Shown in pieces: positions 21,725 to 30,420 of a stretch of DNA of 64,000 nucleotides. How positions within the stretch are numbered: the first letter of the stretch is position 1; each line of letters begins with the position of its first letter. Source of the DNA: Branchiostoma floridae (lineage: Eukaryota; Chordata; Leptocardii; Amphioxiformes; Branchiostomatidae). Both the position numbers and the translations under genes were made by a program. The notes under the pieces were generated by a model that worked only from the letters and a program-made list of their open reading frames with translations, ran no database searches and was not told where the DNA came from. Where the stretch lies: positions 3,806,497 to 3,870,496 of the forward strand of contig NC_049980.1 in the NCBI RefSeq assembly GCF_000003815.2. The letters are read 5' to 3'.

Positions 21725-22426
21725 ATGGCACAAGGCATCCTCCCTGAGTTCCCAGCGAACAGCCTGGAGGACGCCAAGCTTGTTAGCAACATGTTCAAGA
21801 CCAGAGCCGTCGAAGATGACCCGATGGAGATAGACGAACCGTGCGCGCCTTGCGAGCAGCAGCAAGAGGGACTCACTTCGATATACTCACCATGGTACAA
21901 ATCGTGGGAATTACGACTGCCGATAGGTGGACAGACGTACCTGACTGTAGGACTTTTCAGGGATAAACCGACGGTTTCAGTTCGACAGTTCTACCGTCCC
22001 AACCCGGCCGATCTTTACGACATACGGCCCGGGAATCAGGCGATGGTCATGACCCCCGAACAATGGCAGGCCCTCAAACGCAACATGTCGAATGTATCTG
22101 CAGCGCTGCTGGATTTCAGGTTTGCAGCGACGTCCAGCAACACGGCAACGTTCTCGCCTCGCTGGTTTCACTTGGGCGGTGTGCTGTACGCCGTTGTGGG
22201 GCTCTTCGGCGGGACCCGGATCGTGGGCCTGGGCGAGTTCTTCCTGCCAAGACCAGGCGAGGACCCCGACAGCATCTTACCCGGCGCGAAAGGGATCAAC
22301 TTGAATTCAGACCAGTGGAGCAAATTGTTAAACACAGTGGGAACGGTCGACCGGTCGCTGGTGGCCCTAGACGACGCAAAGAAAAATTATATTTGCAAAG
22401 ACTTAAACGATAGGGGGCTATTTTGA
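21725..22426 (+). CDS. Double PC4-domain protein A (transcription coactivator p15-like)
   Basis: 233 codons from the ATG at 21725; the ATG at 21791 is the alternative favoured by the TATA position. After an acidic N terminus (EDDPMEIDE) come two PC4/SUB1-type ssDNA-binding domains at about residues 60-130 and 143-215. Each shows the family pattern: strand with GLF, VSVRQFYRP or VGLGEFFLP, then PGxxxxxxTPEQWxAL or LPGAKGINLNSDQW. Cellular PC4 binds single-stranded DNA as a homodimer and acts in transcription and repair. Two domains in one chain could form an internal dimer. A paralogue lies at 23189-23944, with the Bcl-2-like gene between them. The PC4 call is from motif pattern; a role in late transcription or replication is inference. 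Confidence 0.78.
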   Translation: MAQGILPEFPANSLEDAKLVSNMFKTRAVEDDPMEIDEPCAPCEQQQEGLTSIYSPWYKSWELRLPIGGQTYLTVGLFRDKPTVSVRQFYRPNPADLYDIRPGNQAMVMTPEQWQALKRNMSNVSAALLDFRFAATSSNTATFSPRWFHLGGVLYAVVGLFGGTRIVGLGEFFLPRPGEDPDSILPGAKGINLNSDQWSKLLNTVGTVDRSLVALDDAKKNYICKDLNDRGLF

Positions 22427-22490
22427 GTGTTGTGGTCTTTACGAAATGGATATATATGTCAACCGGTAACATCTGCTGAGATCAGTCTTT

Positions 22491-22988
22491 ATGGATGCGC
22501 TGAAAGCACAAACAACAGACGTCTTTCGTCAGTTACTATATCACAAAGCCCCAGACTTGGTTCCCCGACACCGGCGACGCCCCAGTTCTGTGGCTTGCGT
22601 TAAAGTAGTACAATGGGTGGATGCGATCTCGGCGGACGAGGAATATGAAAAGATTATCGACAATTTCATGGCCAACGTACCCAACGCGAGGGATGGCCTG
22701 AAAACGGTGCTCGAAAAAGTACTGCAAGAGGAACGATTAAACTGGGGTCGACTCGTTACCGCAATGTCTTTCGCCGTGGACGTGTGCACGCACGAACGGT
22801 ATGAAGGAAGTACCAACGCCATCTCGACCGAGTTAGCAACGTTGATTTGCGACTATGCGGGAAAATGGTTGTTATGCCAACGTGGATGGGACGGATGGCT
22901 TGAACGTCGGCGGCACGACAAGTACCCGTCGTTTGTACAGTGTCTCTGTTGGCTGCTCACTGCTCATGTTTGCATCATCGTGACGTAG
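22491..22988 (+). CDS. Bcl-2-like protein
   Basis: 165 codons. A BH1-like segment ERLNWGRLVTAMSFAVDV lies at residues 81-98 (NWGR at 84-87) and a BH2-like GWDGWLE at 132-138. A hydrophobic tail (CLCWLLTAHVCIIV) at the C terminus fits a membrane anchor. Length and order (helices, BH1, BH2, tail) match the Bcl-2 fold. A convincing BH3 is not seen, as in many viral anti-apoptotic members. Viral Bcl-2 homologues are known in adenoviruses, herpesviruses and large DNA viruses, where they sequester pro-apoptotic partners at mitochondria. The gene is intact and sits 64 bases after the PC4-A stop, with TATATATG about 40 bases upstream. Pro- versus anti-apoptotic action cannot be read from sequence. 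Confidence 0.8.
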   Translation: MDALKAQTTDVFRQLLYHKAPDLVPRHRRRPSSVACVKVVQWVDAISADEEYEKIIDNFMANVPNARDGLKTVLEKVLQEERLNWGRLVTAMSFAVDVCTHERYEGSTNAISTELATLICDYAGKWLLCQRGWDGWLERRRHDKYPSFVQCLCWLLTAHVCIIVT

Positions 22989-23188
22989 CATGTTAAAACA
23001 CGCCCACGCACGGTACGCTGGTTGGCCAACGCTCGATGTAATGTTGATTTACATAGTTGCATGAGATAATGAGCTGCACGCTAATTGGTTGGGGCAGGAC
23101 AAGAGGTCCTCATAAAGGCAGACCCGCCGTGATCTAGCGCACCTACGGATCTCCGCCGCCTCGCTGACGACCAAGAACCCGACGAGCC

Positions 23189-23944
23189 ATGGACGACTCA
23201 GTGATTTATCCGCAAGTTCTCCAATATTGGAGGACACTACCCGCGTACACCGGGCTCTCTAAACCTTCACAGGCGGACGCAGCGACGAAGACATCACCCC
23301 GTCACGACGGAGCCCGGACGCCGCCAACTGGAGACGTACCAGACACTTGGCCCGCGACCAACCCAGCACCGACCGTTAAACGACCCCCGACATCGGAGGT
23401 TATCAACGACGGAGTTGAAGCCAGGTTCTCTATTGGCGAAGACGTATTTGTTACAGTCGGTTGTTTCAAAGGGATGCCACTAGTAAATGTGCGGAGGTTC
23501 TATCGACCTTGCCCCGGGAAAGACGTGTTGAAGCCCGGTAAACAAGGGCTGGCTCTAGCCCCAGAGCAATGGCTCGCTCTCAAACGCAACATGAGCAGCG
23601 TGTCGTCAGAGCTCCTGGCTTGCGGGTTTTCAGCCATGCACATATCCTACAAGTACAACGGGAGCACGTTCCCACCCAGCCGATTCGACCTGGGAAACCA
23701 ACGATATGCCATCGTGGAGCTGTTCAGAGGGAAAGCGGTCGTGAGTCTACGAGAGTTTTTCAGACCGAAAGCGGATCAAGACAAACTCCTCCCGAGCAAG
23801 AGAGGGCTCAACCTATCAGCGCAGCAGTGGGATGCCCTGGAGGAACAGGCAGACAAGATCGATGCCGTCCTGAAAACCGTCCTCGAGCAGAAATCGCTGA
23901 CGAGCAAAGTCCTGAAAAAATCGCGAACGAGTGATTTGTCATGA
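23189..23944 (+). CDS. Double PC4-domain protein B
   Basis: 251 codons from ATG. A Pro/Thr-rich N-terminal third is followed by PC4-like domains at about 77-148 (VTVGCFKGMPLVNVRRFYRP, PGKQGLALAPEQWLALKRNM) and 157-235 (VELFRGKAVVSLREFFRP, PSKRGLNLSAQQWDAL). The C terminus is Lys/Ser-rich (LTSKVLKKSRTSD). The first domains of A and B share PEQWxALKRNMSxVS, so the genes are duplicates. Upstream are two CCAAT-type boxes (GTTGGCCAA, CTAATTGGTTGG) and CATAAAGG at about 23110. A poly(A) signal AATAAA at 23946-23951 begins two bases after the stop. Confidence 0.78.
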   Translation: MDDSVIYPQVLQYWRTLPAYTGLSKPSQADAATKTSPRHDGARTPPTGDVPDTWPATNPAPTVKRPPTSEVINDGVEARFSIGEDVFVTVGCFKGMPLVNVRRFYRPCPGKDVLKPGKQGLALAPEQWLALKRNMSSVSSELLACGFSAMHISYKYNGSTFPPSRFDLGNQRYAIVELFRGKAVVSLREFFRPKADQDKLLPSKRGLNLSAQQWDALEEQADKIDAVLKTVLEQKSLTSKVLKKSRTSDLS

Positions 23945-23945
23945 A

Positions 23946-23951
23946 AATAAA
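23946..23951 (+). terminator. Poly(A) signal AATAAA after PC4-B
   Basis: Begins two bases after the stop codon. Confidence 0.6.
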
Positions 23952-24069
23952 CTTCCTGTGGTACAAACATGAGCAAAGATCTAATTGAAGTGTGTGTGTG
24001 TCATGTTATTGCTATAGTAGGTTCGTTCAATAAGCGTGTGTGTGTGTGAGAGAGAGAGAGGCGCATGTG

Positions 24070-24097
24070 CATAAAAGAGGTGCATCTGCATAAAAGG
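24070..24097 (+). promoter_or_regulatory. Paired TATA-like boxes of the capsid gene
   Basis: CATAAAAGAGG at 24070 and CATAAAAGGG at 24089, about 60-80 bases before the ATG at 24154. Confidence 0.6.
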
Positions 24098-24153
24098 GCT
24101 AGCGTTCTTACTAAACAGTCAGTCTCAGAGTTGGAGAGGCACAAACAACACGC

Positions 24154-25574
24154 ATGGGTTGTCTTCCCGACATCGCGTTCTTGGGCGAGCTCTTTTGTGA
24201 GATAGTGGACCGCGTTCATTGCGCGTGCATGTGTATGGGAGGCCGAATATTTATGTTCTTTCGTGGTTTGGGATGGTTTCCAAGAATCCCGAAAGGAGGA
24301 GGAGAAGGAAGGCGGGAGGGGGAAGCAAGCCCTACCCCACCAATACCGCCAACTCAGACGACCATAACGGACGGTAGATGGGTAGAGTATCATCCGGTGG
24401 CCAGTCTCGCCGAGTCTTCCCCGATAGAATTTGACATTCCTGGAGCGGGGGAGGAGTTTACGGACCTTTCCCAGACTAAATTGTACGTGAAAGCCAAGAT
24501 CGTACTCCCTAACGGTAACGACCTGCCGGACAACGCCAAGGTAGGCCCGGTAAACCTGTTTCTTCAATCGCTCTTCTCGCAAGTCACGGTTACGGTCGCT
24601 GGCAAGGACATAACGGATTCCACTAATTGCTATCCATATCGTGCTTACCTGGAGACGCTGCTAAACTTTGGGTCTGAAGCAAAGCAATCGCAGCTGACAT
24701 CCGAACTTTTCTATCAAGACACGCCGGGACGACTTCACTTGGTCGACCCCTACCCAACAGATCAGGGCGCAGTGGCAAACGAAGGATTGGTGAAGCGTGC
24801 CAACATGACCCGCAACAGTCGCGAAGTGGACCTCATAGGACCCCTACACGTCGATCTGTTTCATCAAGATCGCTTTTTGCTCAGCAAAGTCGACGTTAAA
24901 ATCAAGCTGCACCGATCGAAACATCAATTCTGTCTCATGTCGCCTGGGGATCAGTTCAAAATTGTCATCACGGAGGCTGCCGTCTTTCTGAGAAAAGTCA
25001 ACCTGTTACCCACCTATCAGCTGTCCATCGAAAGTCAACTCAACAAGCAGACGGCCAAGTATGCCCTTAAAAGAGTTCAGTTAAAACCTTTTACAATTCC
25101 CCGTGGTAACCATTCAGTGTCGAGCGACAATCTGTTCCTGGGACAGGTCCCCAAACGCGTGGCGATCGCTCTGGTGGACAACGCAGCCTTTCAGGGGTCG
25201 TTCGGTACCAACCCCTTTAACTTTCAACACTTTAACTTGAACTACATCAGTCTCTGCGTCAATGGGCAGGAGGTGCCTCACAAAGCGCTGACACCCAACT
25301 TTGCCGAGGGACAGTTCGTCAGATCCTACATGAACTTGTTTGGAACGACAGGCAAGCAAGGACAAGACAGCGGGAACCTGATCGCGACCTAAGTCCTGAC
25401 CTCTGCGGCCTCGGTGGGGACCATTTTAACATAATCAGACAGGGAAACCTTCGCCTGGAGCTGCATTTTGCACAGGCTTTAGATCAAACTGTGGTGGCGG
25501 TGGTCCTCGCTGAATTCGACAATCTCCTGGAGATTGACAGGCAGAGAAACATCAGCTTTGACTACAGCAACTAG
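24154..25574 (+). CDS. Major capsid protein (double jelly-roll type), broken near the C terminus
   Basis: The main frame 24154-25392 (412 codons) matches the Polinton/adintovirus hexon family seen in animal genomes as F54H12.2-like proteins: PPTQTTI then VEYHPVASL near residue 70-85, LFLQSLFSQVTVTV, NCYPYRAYLETLL, FKIVITEAAVFLRKV, LFLGQVPKRVAIALVDNAAF and FNFQHFNLNYISL. After GQDSGNL the frame ends. The family C-terminal block (DLSPDLCGLGGDHFN, then RQGNLRLEL and EIDRQRNISFDY) continues in another frame from 25386 to the TAG at 25572-25574. The junction lacks roughly a dozen residues expected in the family, so a short deletion with frameshift is likely. It is followed two bases later by the protease ATG. 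Confidence 0.9.
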
Positions 25575-25576
25575 AG

Positions 25577-26114
25577 ATGGACACGAGACAGATGTACGCC
25601 GTCTTACGGAGCGACAAGAACACGGCACCTCACCTCCGCGGAGTCTTTGCTTCAGATCGGCTTCCGAGGCGTGTACGGGTTTATCCGAGCGCTTACGTCG
25701 TTAATACTGACCCAAGCAATAAGCCCGGACAGCATTGGCTATTTCGACGGGGAAGGACGGGGCGAATTCTTTGATTCTTATGGCCGTGCCCCTAGTCTGT
25801 ATCCCCGCCCTATACTAAGATTTTTGCGGAGAAATACGCGCCTTCCGTGGATTCGTAACCAGCGCCAGATACAAGCTAGACTGTCTACCACTTGTGGGCA
25901 GCACTGCCTGTTCTACCTCTTGCACAGATGCAGAAATATTCCGATGACTAGCATAGTCGATATGTTTAGCAGTGACTTAGAACTGAACGATGTATCCGTA
26001 GCAGAGTTTATAGAGCGGCATTTTGATATAGATGCTCCCGTGGTCGACATTGAGCTCGTCATGCGACAGATAGCGAGAACCCTAGAAGACTTTGATCGAG
26101 CGTTTAACGACTAA
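25577..26114 (+). CDS. Adenain-type cysteine protease, frameshifted
   Basis: Starts at an ATG two bases after the capsid stop. The first frame (25577 to about 25740) ends with the catalytic His context GQHW. A second frame from about 25740 to the stop at 26114 carries the acidic residue context EFFDSYG and the nucleophile context TCGQHCLFYLLHR. Adenain uses a His-Asp/Glu-Gln-Cys set, and all parts are visible but split by a small indel near 25740. Such proteases mature capsid proteins. An AATAAA lies at 26187-26192. Either a recent inactivation or a sequence error. Confidence 0.88.
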
Positions 26115-26186
26115 CGTATGCATGGTTAACCGTATACTATATGATATAGCTTTAGAGTGTAGTATTGACTGTAGACGGTTGTTATG

Positions 26187-26192
26187 AATAAA
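26187..26192 (+). terminator. Poly(A) signal for capsid/protease transcripts
   Basis: AATAAA 73 bases after the protease stop. Further AATAAA-containing units follow in the repeat. Confidence 0.6.
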
Positions 26193-26233
26193 TATCATGA
26201 AAACGTATATCGGTCATAGCGTGGTCTCTTTTC

Positions 26234-26236
<3 letters not shown>

Positions 26237-26270
<34 letters not shown>

Positions 26271-26590
26271 ACACACACATTAACACCCAAACACTCGCAG
26301 AAACAAATAAATGGAAACCATTCTATATCTAGACCCGTGTCCGCATCACGGGAAACTTTAATTGTGAACGCTCACACACAATCGCACACACAATCATACA
26401 CAAACACTCGCAGAAACAAATAAATGGAAACCCAGTCTATATCTAGACCCCGTGTCCGCATCACGGGAAACTTTAATTGTGAACGCTCACTCACATTCAC
26501 ACACACAAACACTCGCAGAAACAAATAAATGGAAAACCATTCTATATCTAGACCCGTGTCCGAATCACGGGAAACTTTATTTGTTAACGC
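26237..26590. repeat. (CA)n plus three ~105-113-bp tandem units between convergent genes
   Basis: ACACTCGCAGAAAC recurs at 26291, 26404 and 26509. Each unit contains CAAATAAATGG and the hairpin CCCGTG-tccgcat-CACGGG. It lies between the plus-strand protease and the minus-strand gene, so both 3-prime ends fall in it. AATAAA for the minus strand is at 26576-26581. Confidence 0.85.
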
Positions 26591-26592
26591 TA

Positions 26593-27408
26593 CTAAGTCC
26601 ACGACATTTCCGAGAAGCTCCGTTTGGTAGACGGAGTAGTACCTGCACTGCCAACTTTCCGCTTCTTCCCTGGGAGCCTTTGAGCGACAACACGACGTCG
26701 CTTGGGCTGGGGTGTCGGGATGACGTCTTCGCTCTCTCCGTCTGAAAGATCTTCACCACGGGCGGTACGGCTCTTGTGACGTTGGATCACGGATAGCCGG
26801 GTCGGGTGCCTGATAGCGGCTTCCGGCGCATTGATGCGTGCCAGTCCCCTGGCAAAAGATTGCCAGCCGGTGGGATTGAACCCTTGCCTCTTTTGCATCG
26901 CGTCTCTAATCAAGTCGGACACATTTGAACCCGGGACCACTTGTTTGTTGTAGAGCAACTGTCCCTGATCGTTGTAACCGATGATGTCTCCACCTTTGTG
27001 TTTGATGACGTTGAGCATCTGTCGTGCGCGAGCTTTCATGGTCTTGGGAAAGGCCTCCAGTATGCTCTGGTCTTCTTTACCACTGGATACGGGGGTGCTG
27101 GGAGACTTTCCATCCGTGTTGGCGTCCGTGGTAGCGGTGTTGGTGACGGTAGTAGGTGAGGACAACACCCTCACCGTGACTGGCTCTGTGCGACGCTTAT
27201 CTCTGTACGTAAGATAACGCTGCAAGAGTTGTTGGTACAAGGTAGCTTTCTCGTCGTCCGGAAGATCGGGCCGTTCCATCACCGACTTCATTTCCTCGTC
27301 CAAGGTAACGGCGGTTTTGACCAGGGGAGACGTCTGTTCTTGTTGCTTAGCCTGAATCGTTGAGAGCAATTCTTGTGGCACGAGTGCCATCTTTCTGCTA
27401 TGTTCCAT
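26593..27408 (-). CDS. Conserved Polinton protein of unknown role
   Basis: 271 codons from ATG. The N-terminal helical region (KMALVPQELLSTI, LPDDEKATLYQQLLQRYL), Ser/Thr-rich linker and conserved domain (KHKGGDIIGYNDQGQLLYN, GSNVSDLIRDAMQKR, PTGWQSFARGLARIN) match a protein I recall as usually accompanying PolB, ATPase and capsid genes in animal Polintons. The C terminus is very basic with NLS-like PKRRRVV and GKKRKVG. A nucleic-acid or core role is possible but unproven. It sits last in the minus-strand block, 15 bases from the neighbouring small gene. Confidence 0.7.
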   Translation of the reverse strand: MEHSRKMALVPQELLSTIQAKQQEQTSPLVKTAVTLDEEMKSVMERPDLPDDEKATLYQQLLQRYLTYRDKRRTEPVTVRVLSSPTTVTNTATTDANTDGKSPSTPVSSGKEDQSILEAFPKTMKARARQMLNVIKHKGGDIIGYNDQGQLLYNKQVVPGSNVSDLIRDAMQKRQGFNPTGWQSFARGLARINAPEAAIRHPTRLSVIQRHKSRTARGEDLSDGESEDVIPTPQPKRRRVVAQRLPGKKRKVGSAGTTPSTKRSFSEMSWT

Positions 27409-27423
27409 GACGACAGAGCGGCG

Positions 27424-27759
27424 TTACTTTCGTCCACCTCCAAATAAGGAGCTAATTGCAGAAATAATCGGACTGAGTAGAAGAGACAGGAACCCACCCT
27501 TCTGGATCAACGTCTGTCTTTTCTTGGTCAGGGGAACCTTCTTATCGCCAAGCTGACGCAGAGTGGCTTTGTGCCGAGCCAGACCTTTCTTCTGGGCCGG
27601 TGTGAGACGAACGTTGCCCTTCAAGACGTTGTGCGTGCAGTCACAAATCGATTTCAAGAGATCGTTAGGGGCGGACGACAGGATGGCTTTTCGCAATTTC
27701 GGGTTGGCCTTGCTCAACACCCGGAGACAATCGGCGTGACGATGTAACCTCTTCGACAT
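27424..27759 (-). CDS. Small basic Polinton protein with hydrophobic C-terminal segment
   Basis: 111 codons from the first ATG (MSKRLHRHADCLRVL); the upstream open frame lacks ATG. Conserved pattern: NPKLRKAIL, then a Cys-containing helix ICDCTHNVLKGNV, basic KKGLARHKATLRQLGDKK, and a Gly/Leu-rich tail GGFLSLLLSPIISAISSLFG. Small basic proteins with an amphipathic tail occur beside the ATPase in adintoviruses and have been likened to membrane-active or core proteins of adenoviruses. That likeness is inferred here, not demonstrated. Confidence 0.7.
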   Translation of the reverse strand: MSKRLHRHADCLRVLSKANPKLRKAILSSAPNDLLKSICDCTHNVLKGNVRLTPAQKKGLARHKATLRQLGDKKVPLTKKRQTLIQKGGFLSLLLSPIISAISSLFGGGRK

Positions 27760-27803
27760 CTTCGGCAAAATGAGACCGCGGTGAGGACGAACGGAACGTT
27801 TTA

Positions 27804-28451
27804 TCACTTTCTCAGGTACACTTGGGGTTGTGGCGTCAGCATGTTGGTTCTCACGCGCAGGTCCTCAGGCGTTTCGGGATGGAGGTCAAGGAAGAGATGT
27901 CCGTACGTCGTCTTATTCACGGCGTCCTCGTAACACTCTCGAAGAAATTTACCGTGCCCCGGGTACATTTGCCGAGCTAACGTGGTGATCATGCTTTGAT
28001 CCCTTGGCGATTTGAACAGGACGATGTAACTGGAGTTTAGAGAAATGGTTCTCAGGCCTTGAAAGAACAAATTCTGAACGAGAAAAATCACCGACAAGTC
28101 ACGATGACGGCTGGCTCGGGTAAACAATTTCGTTACTCGTTGATCCGTGTCCTTGGCCGACTCAATCATGAGATCATCAATCACGAGCGCGTTGCGGCAT
28201 GACGGCTTAATGACGTCATTCCAATTGTTGGGAAGGCCTTCTACGAACTGAAATTTTGAACCAAGTTTCGAAGTCAGCTCGCGGTGCAGCTTGTCCTGAA
28301 ACTCCGAATAACACCACACCACGTGTTGAAAGGGACCGGGATCAATCCAACTGGCTCCCGTCGTCAGTAGTTTTTGAGCAAAATAAGATTTCCCAGACCC
28401 AGAACAGCCCGCTAGAACCATCCGACATGGATGGTGTATTCTCGCATCCAT
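27804..28451 (-). CDS. Packaging ATPase (FtsK/HerA, A32-like)
   Basis: 215 codons from the ATG at 28451 (MDARIHHPCRMVLAG). Walker A is GCSGSGKS at about residues 15-22, Walker B is NALVIDDL, and a sensor-like VIFLVQNLF follows. Size and motif order fit the genome-packaging ATPases of Polintons and NCLDV-type viruses, which drive DNA into capsids. The frame is intact. A perfect CRE-type TGACGTCA (28461-28468) lies 10 bases upstream of the ATG, and a TAAATA-like box lies further up near 28484. Confidence 0.92.
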   Translation of the reverse strand: MDARIHHPCRMVLAGCSGSGKSYFAQKLLTTGASWIDPGPFQHVVWCYSEFQDKLHRELTSKLGSKFQFVEGLPNNWNDVIKPSCRNALVIDDLMIESAKDTDQRVTKLFTRASRHRDLSVIFLVQNLFFQGLRTISLNSSYIVLFKSPRDQSMITTLARQMYPGHGKFLRECYEDAVNKTTYGHLFLDLHPETPEDLRVRTNMLTPQPQVYLRK

Positions 28452-28535
28452 ACCCGCAAATGACGTCAACTTTGCCCAGCAGCACTATTTATCTATCTAC
28501 TACACTATAATAATGACAAACAACGTTTCTGCGCA

Positions 28536-28541
28536 TTTATT
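28536..28541 (-). terminator. Poly(A) signal downstream of PolB
   Basis: AATAAA on the minus strand, about 95 bases after the PolB stop and upstream of the ATPase gene. Confidence 0.55.
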
Positions 28542-28634
28542 TCCAACAGAGGCGACTCATGGCAGCAGCATTTCATCATCACACGATTGCTTTACAATAT
28601 ACATCTATGCGCATTATATGACACACTAGCCGCT

Positions 28635-30420
28635 CTAAATATCGAGAGGGAGAGTGGTGACCTTGTCATTCTTTACTTTTCGTTTAGGATAAAAGTACGA
28701 AAAGGCATCTCGAGTTTGCGTGTACGTGTGTATTTCGTTGTCGCGCACGCGAAACCCTTTGTTGATGCCCTGGCCGCTTTTCTTGGTCTGCAAGACGTTC
28801 AGGTACTTGAGGTGGTTGATGACGTTACACCGTTTGCTCACCCCTTTGCAACTGAACTTGTCGTCATTCGCTTCATCTCCGCCGAAACAGTAATACGTTT
28901 TACTGCACAGACCGACAATACCGCTCCCGGACCATTCTTCTTTGAACAGCCCGGGAGTGCGCTTGTCGTAAGCCGCGTTCTGCTTGGTGTCTGTCCGGGG
29001 AAACCAGTCAGATTTCTCGCGGTAGTACGACTCCAGCATGTCCGGTTTGATCACGTCCTCCAGCTTGTCCGCCGAGATGGCGATGTAAGCAGAGTCCGTG
29101 TCCATTTCACAGTACTGGAAATCGGACACGTCCACGAACTTTAACATGAAATCGTAGTAAAAGGCGAGCATACGTAATTTGGCATATTGGTATACGAAGA
29201 AGCCAATTTGCATGGGAAGGTTAAACTTGATGGTGCGCTTCGCCGACTCAATTTCAAAGAAATTTTTGTCGTTGACCACGATCAGATGCCGAAACCGCGA
29301 AGTGTTGATCTTTCGAGTGGCGGTCACGACGTCTTGGCAATACTCGACGTCTGTTTGTTTTTCTTTGTTGGTGACCGTCTTGCCGTAGCCCGAATTACCG
29401 ATCAGCTTCATGGTGTCGGCGATGATCTTCTTGGTTTTGTCCTCGTCACCTTTACGTCTCGCATCGCTAACGGCATCTCCGAAAGCTTTAAAACTGGGTT
29501 TGGGTCTGTACTCCATCACCTGGTAGATGCGAGTGACCTTCAAGCCGTGGTCGAGATACCAGTTGAGCAAGGGCGAAGCCAAGAGGATCTTTTGACCGAA
29601 CATACTACCGATGAGCGATCGCCTGGGTTTGGACATAATGCGATGCTTCTCGGCGTACTCCTTCATGTGCTCGCCAATGTCGTCGATGGAGATCTCGACG
29701 TTCTTAAATATCGGAGGCATTTCGGCAAAGCGCGACTTGAGATCCGCGGGGACCTCGATGTCGCATTCCACCGCTCCAAACAACTCCTTCGAGCGAACAG
29801 CCTGGAGGACGCGTTCACCGGTCATGTCGGGAAGATGTTCGGTGGGAGTCTTGCGGCCTTCCAAGAAAGACGCCAATCGGACGTCGGCTCTTACCAAGTT
29901 TCTCCACTGACACTCCCACATTTCGGTGACCACATACCCACACGCTCGCAGGTACTCGGTCGTTTGGGCCGTTTCCGCCCGCAAAGTCGCGAAAGACTGG
30001 CCGCGACGATCGTTGAAGAATTTGCCTTTGGTCAAGGGGCAGCGGTGACCGTGCCAATAGCAGCCGTGAAACTGAAAGATTTCCCCGGTGTCGGAACAGA
30101 AACCGTCCACCGGAATTCGACGTGAACCGATGCGCTTCTCTGTGCTGTTGAATTTGTGCCGAATGACGAGGTTCCGCTCTTGGGCCAGCCAGTCTAACCA
30201 GTCGACGGCCATTCGTCCCCACTGAGGTGTGGAATATTCTCTTTCGAACCCCGTGTCTTCCCGCCGCCGAATGTAATGACCGGAGGGCATGTCCTGCATC
30301 AGGGCCCACAAATATAACGCATTCGCGTCGTAGCCAATGACCTTTTGACAAGGTTTCGGTTCCCTGCCCAACAATTTCATCTCGTCGGCCCTGATGTAGG
30401 TCTTGCCCTTTTCGTGGTAC
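28635..30420 (-). CDS. DNA polymerase B, palm/fingers part (second frame)
   Basis: About 595 codons, continuing the gene broken near 30421-30448. Polymerase motif A is IGYDANALYLW, motif B is KLIGNSGYGKT and motif C is CEMDTDSAYI, all intact. Sequence order and length match the C-terminal half of the protein-primed-type PolB of Polintons. The first ATG in this frame is at 30380, but the conserved sequence continues upstream without ATG, so this is one gene split by a frame change rather than a separate protein. Confidence 0.93.

Noticed and set aside
24001-24582. 193-codon minus-strand frame over the capsid gene start
   Set aside because: Antisense shadow of the capsid gene and its GT-rich leader.
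26593-27408. Conserved Polinton protein as the missing penton
   Set aside because: Helical N terminus and basic C terminus do not look like a jelly-roll penton.
29187-30125. 312-codon plus-strand open frame
   Set aside because: Antisense to the PolB palm region; it has no domain of its own and mirrors the coding bias of the real gene. The plus-strand frames at 28587-29144 and 30787-32652 are rejected for the same reason.
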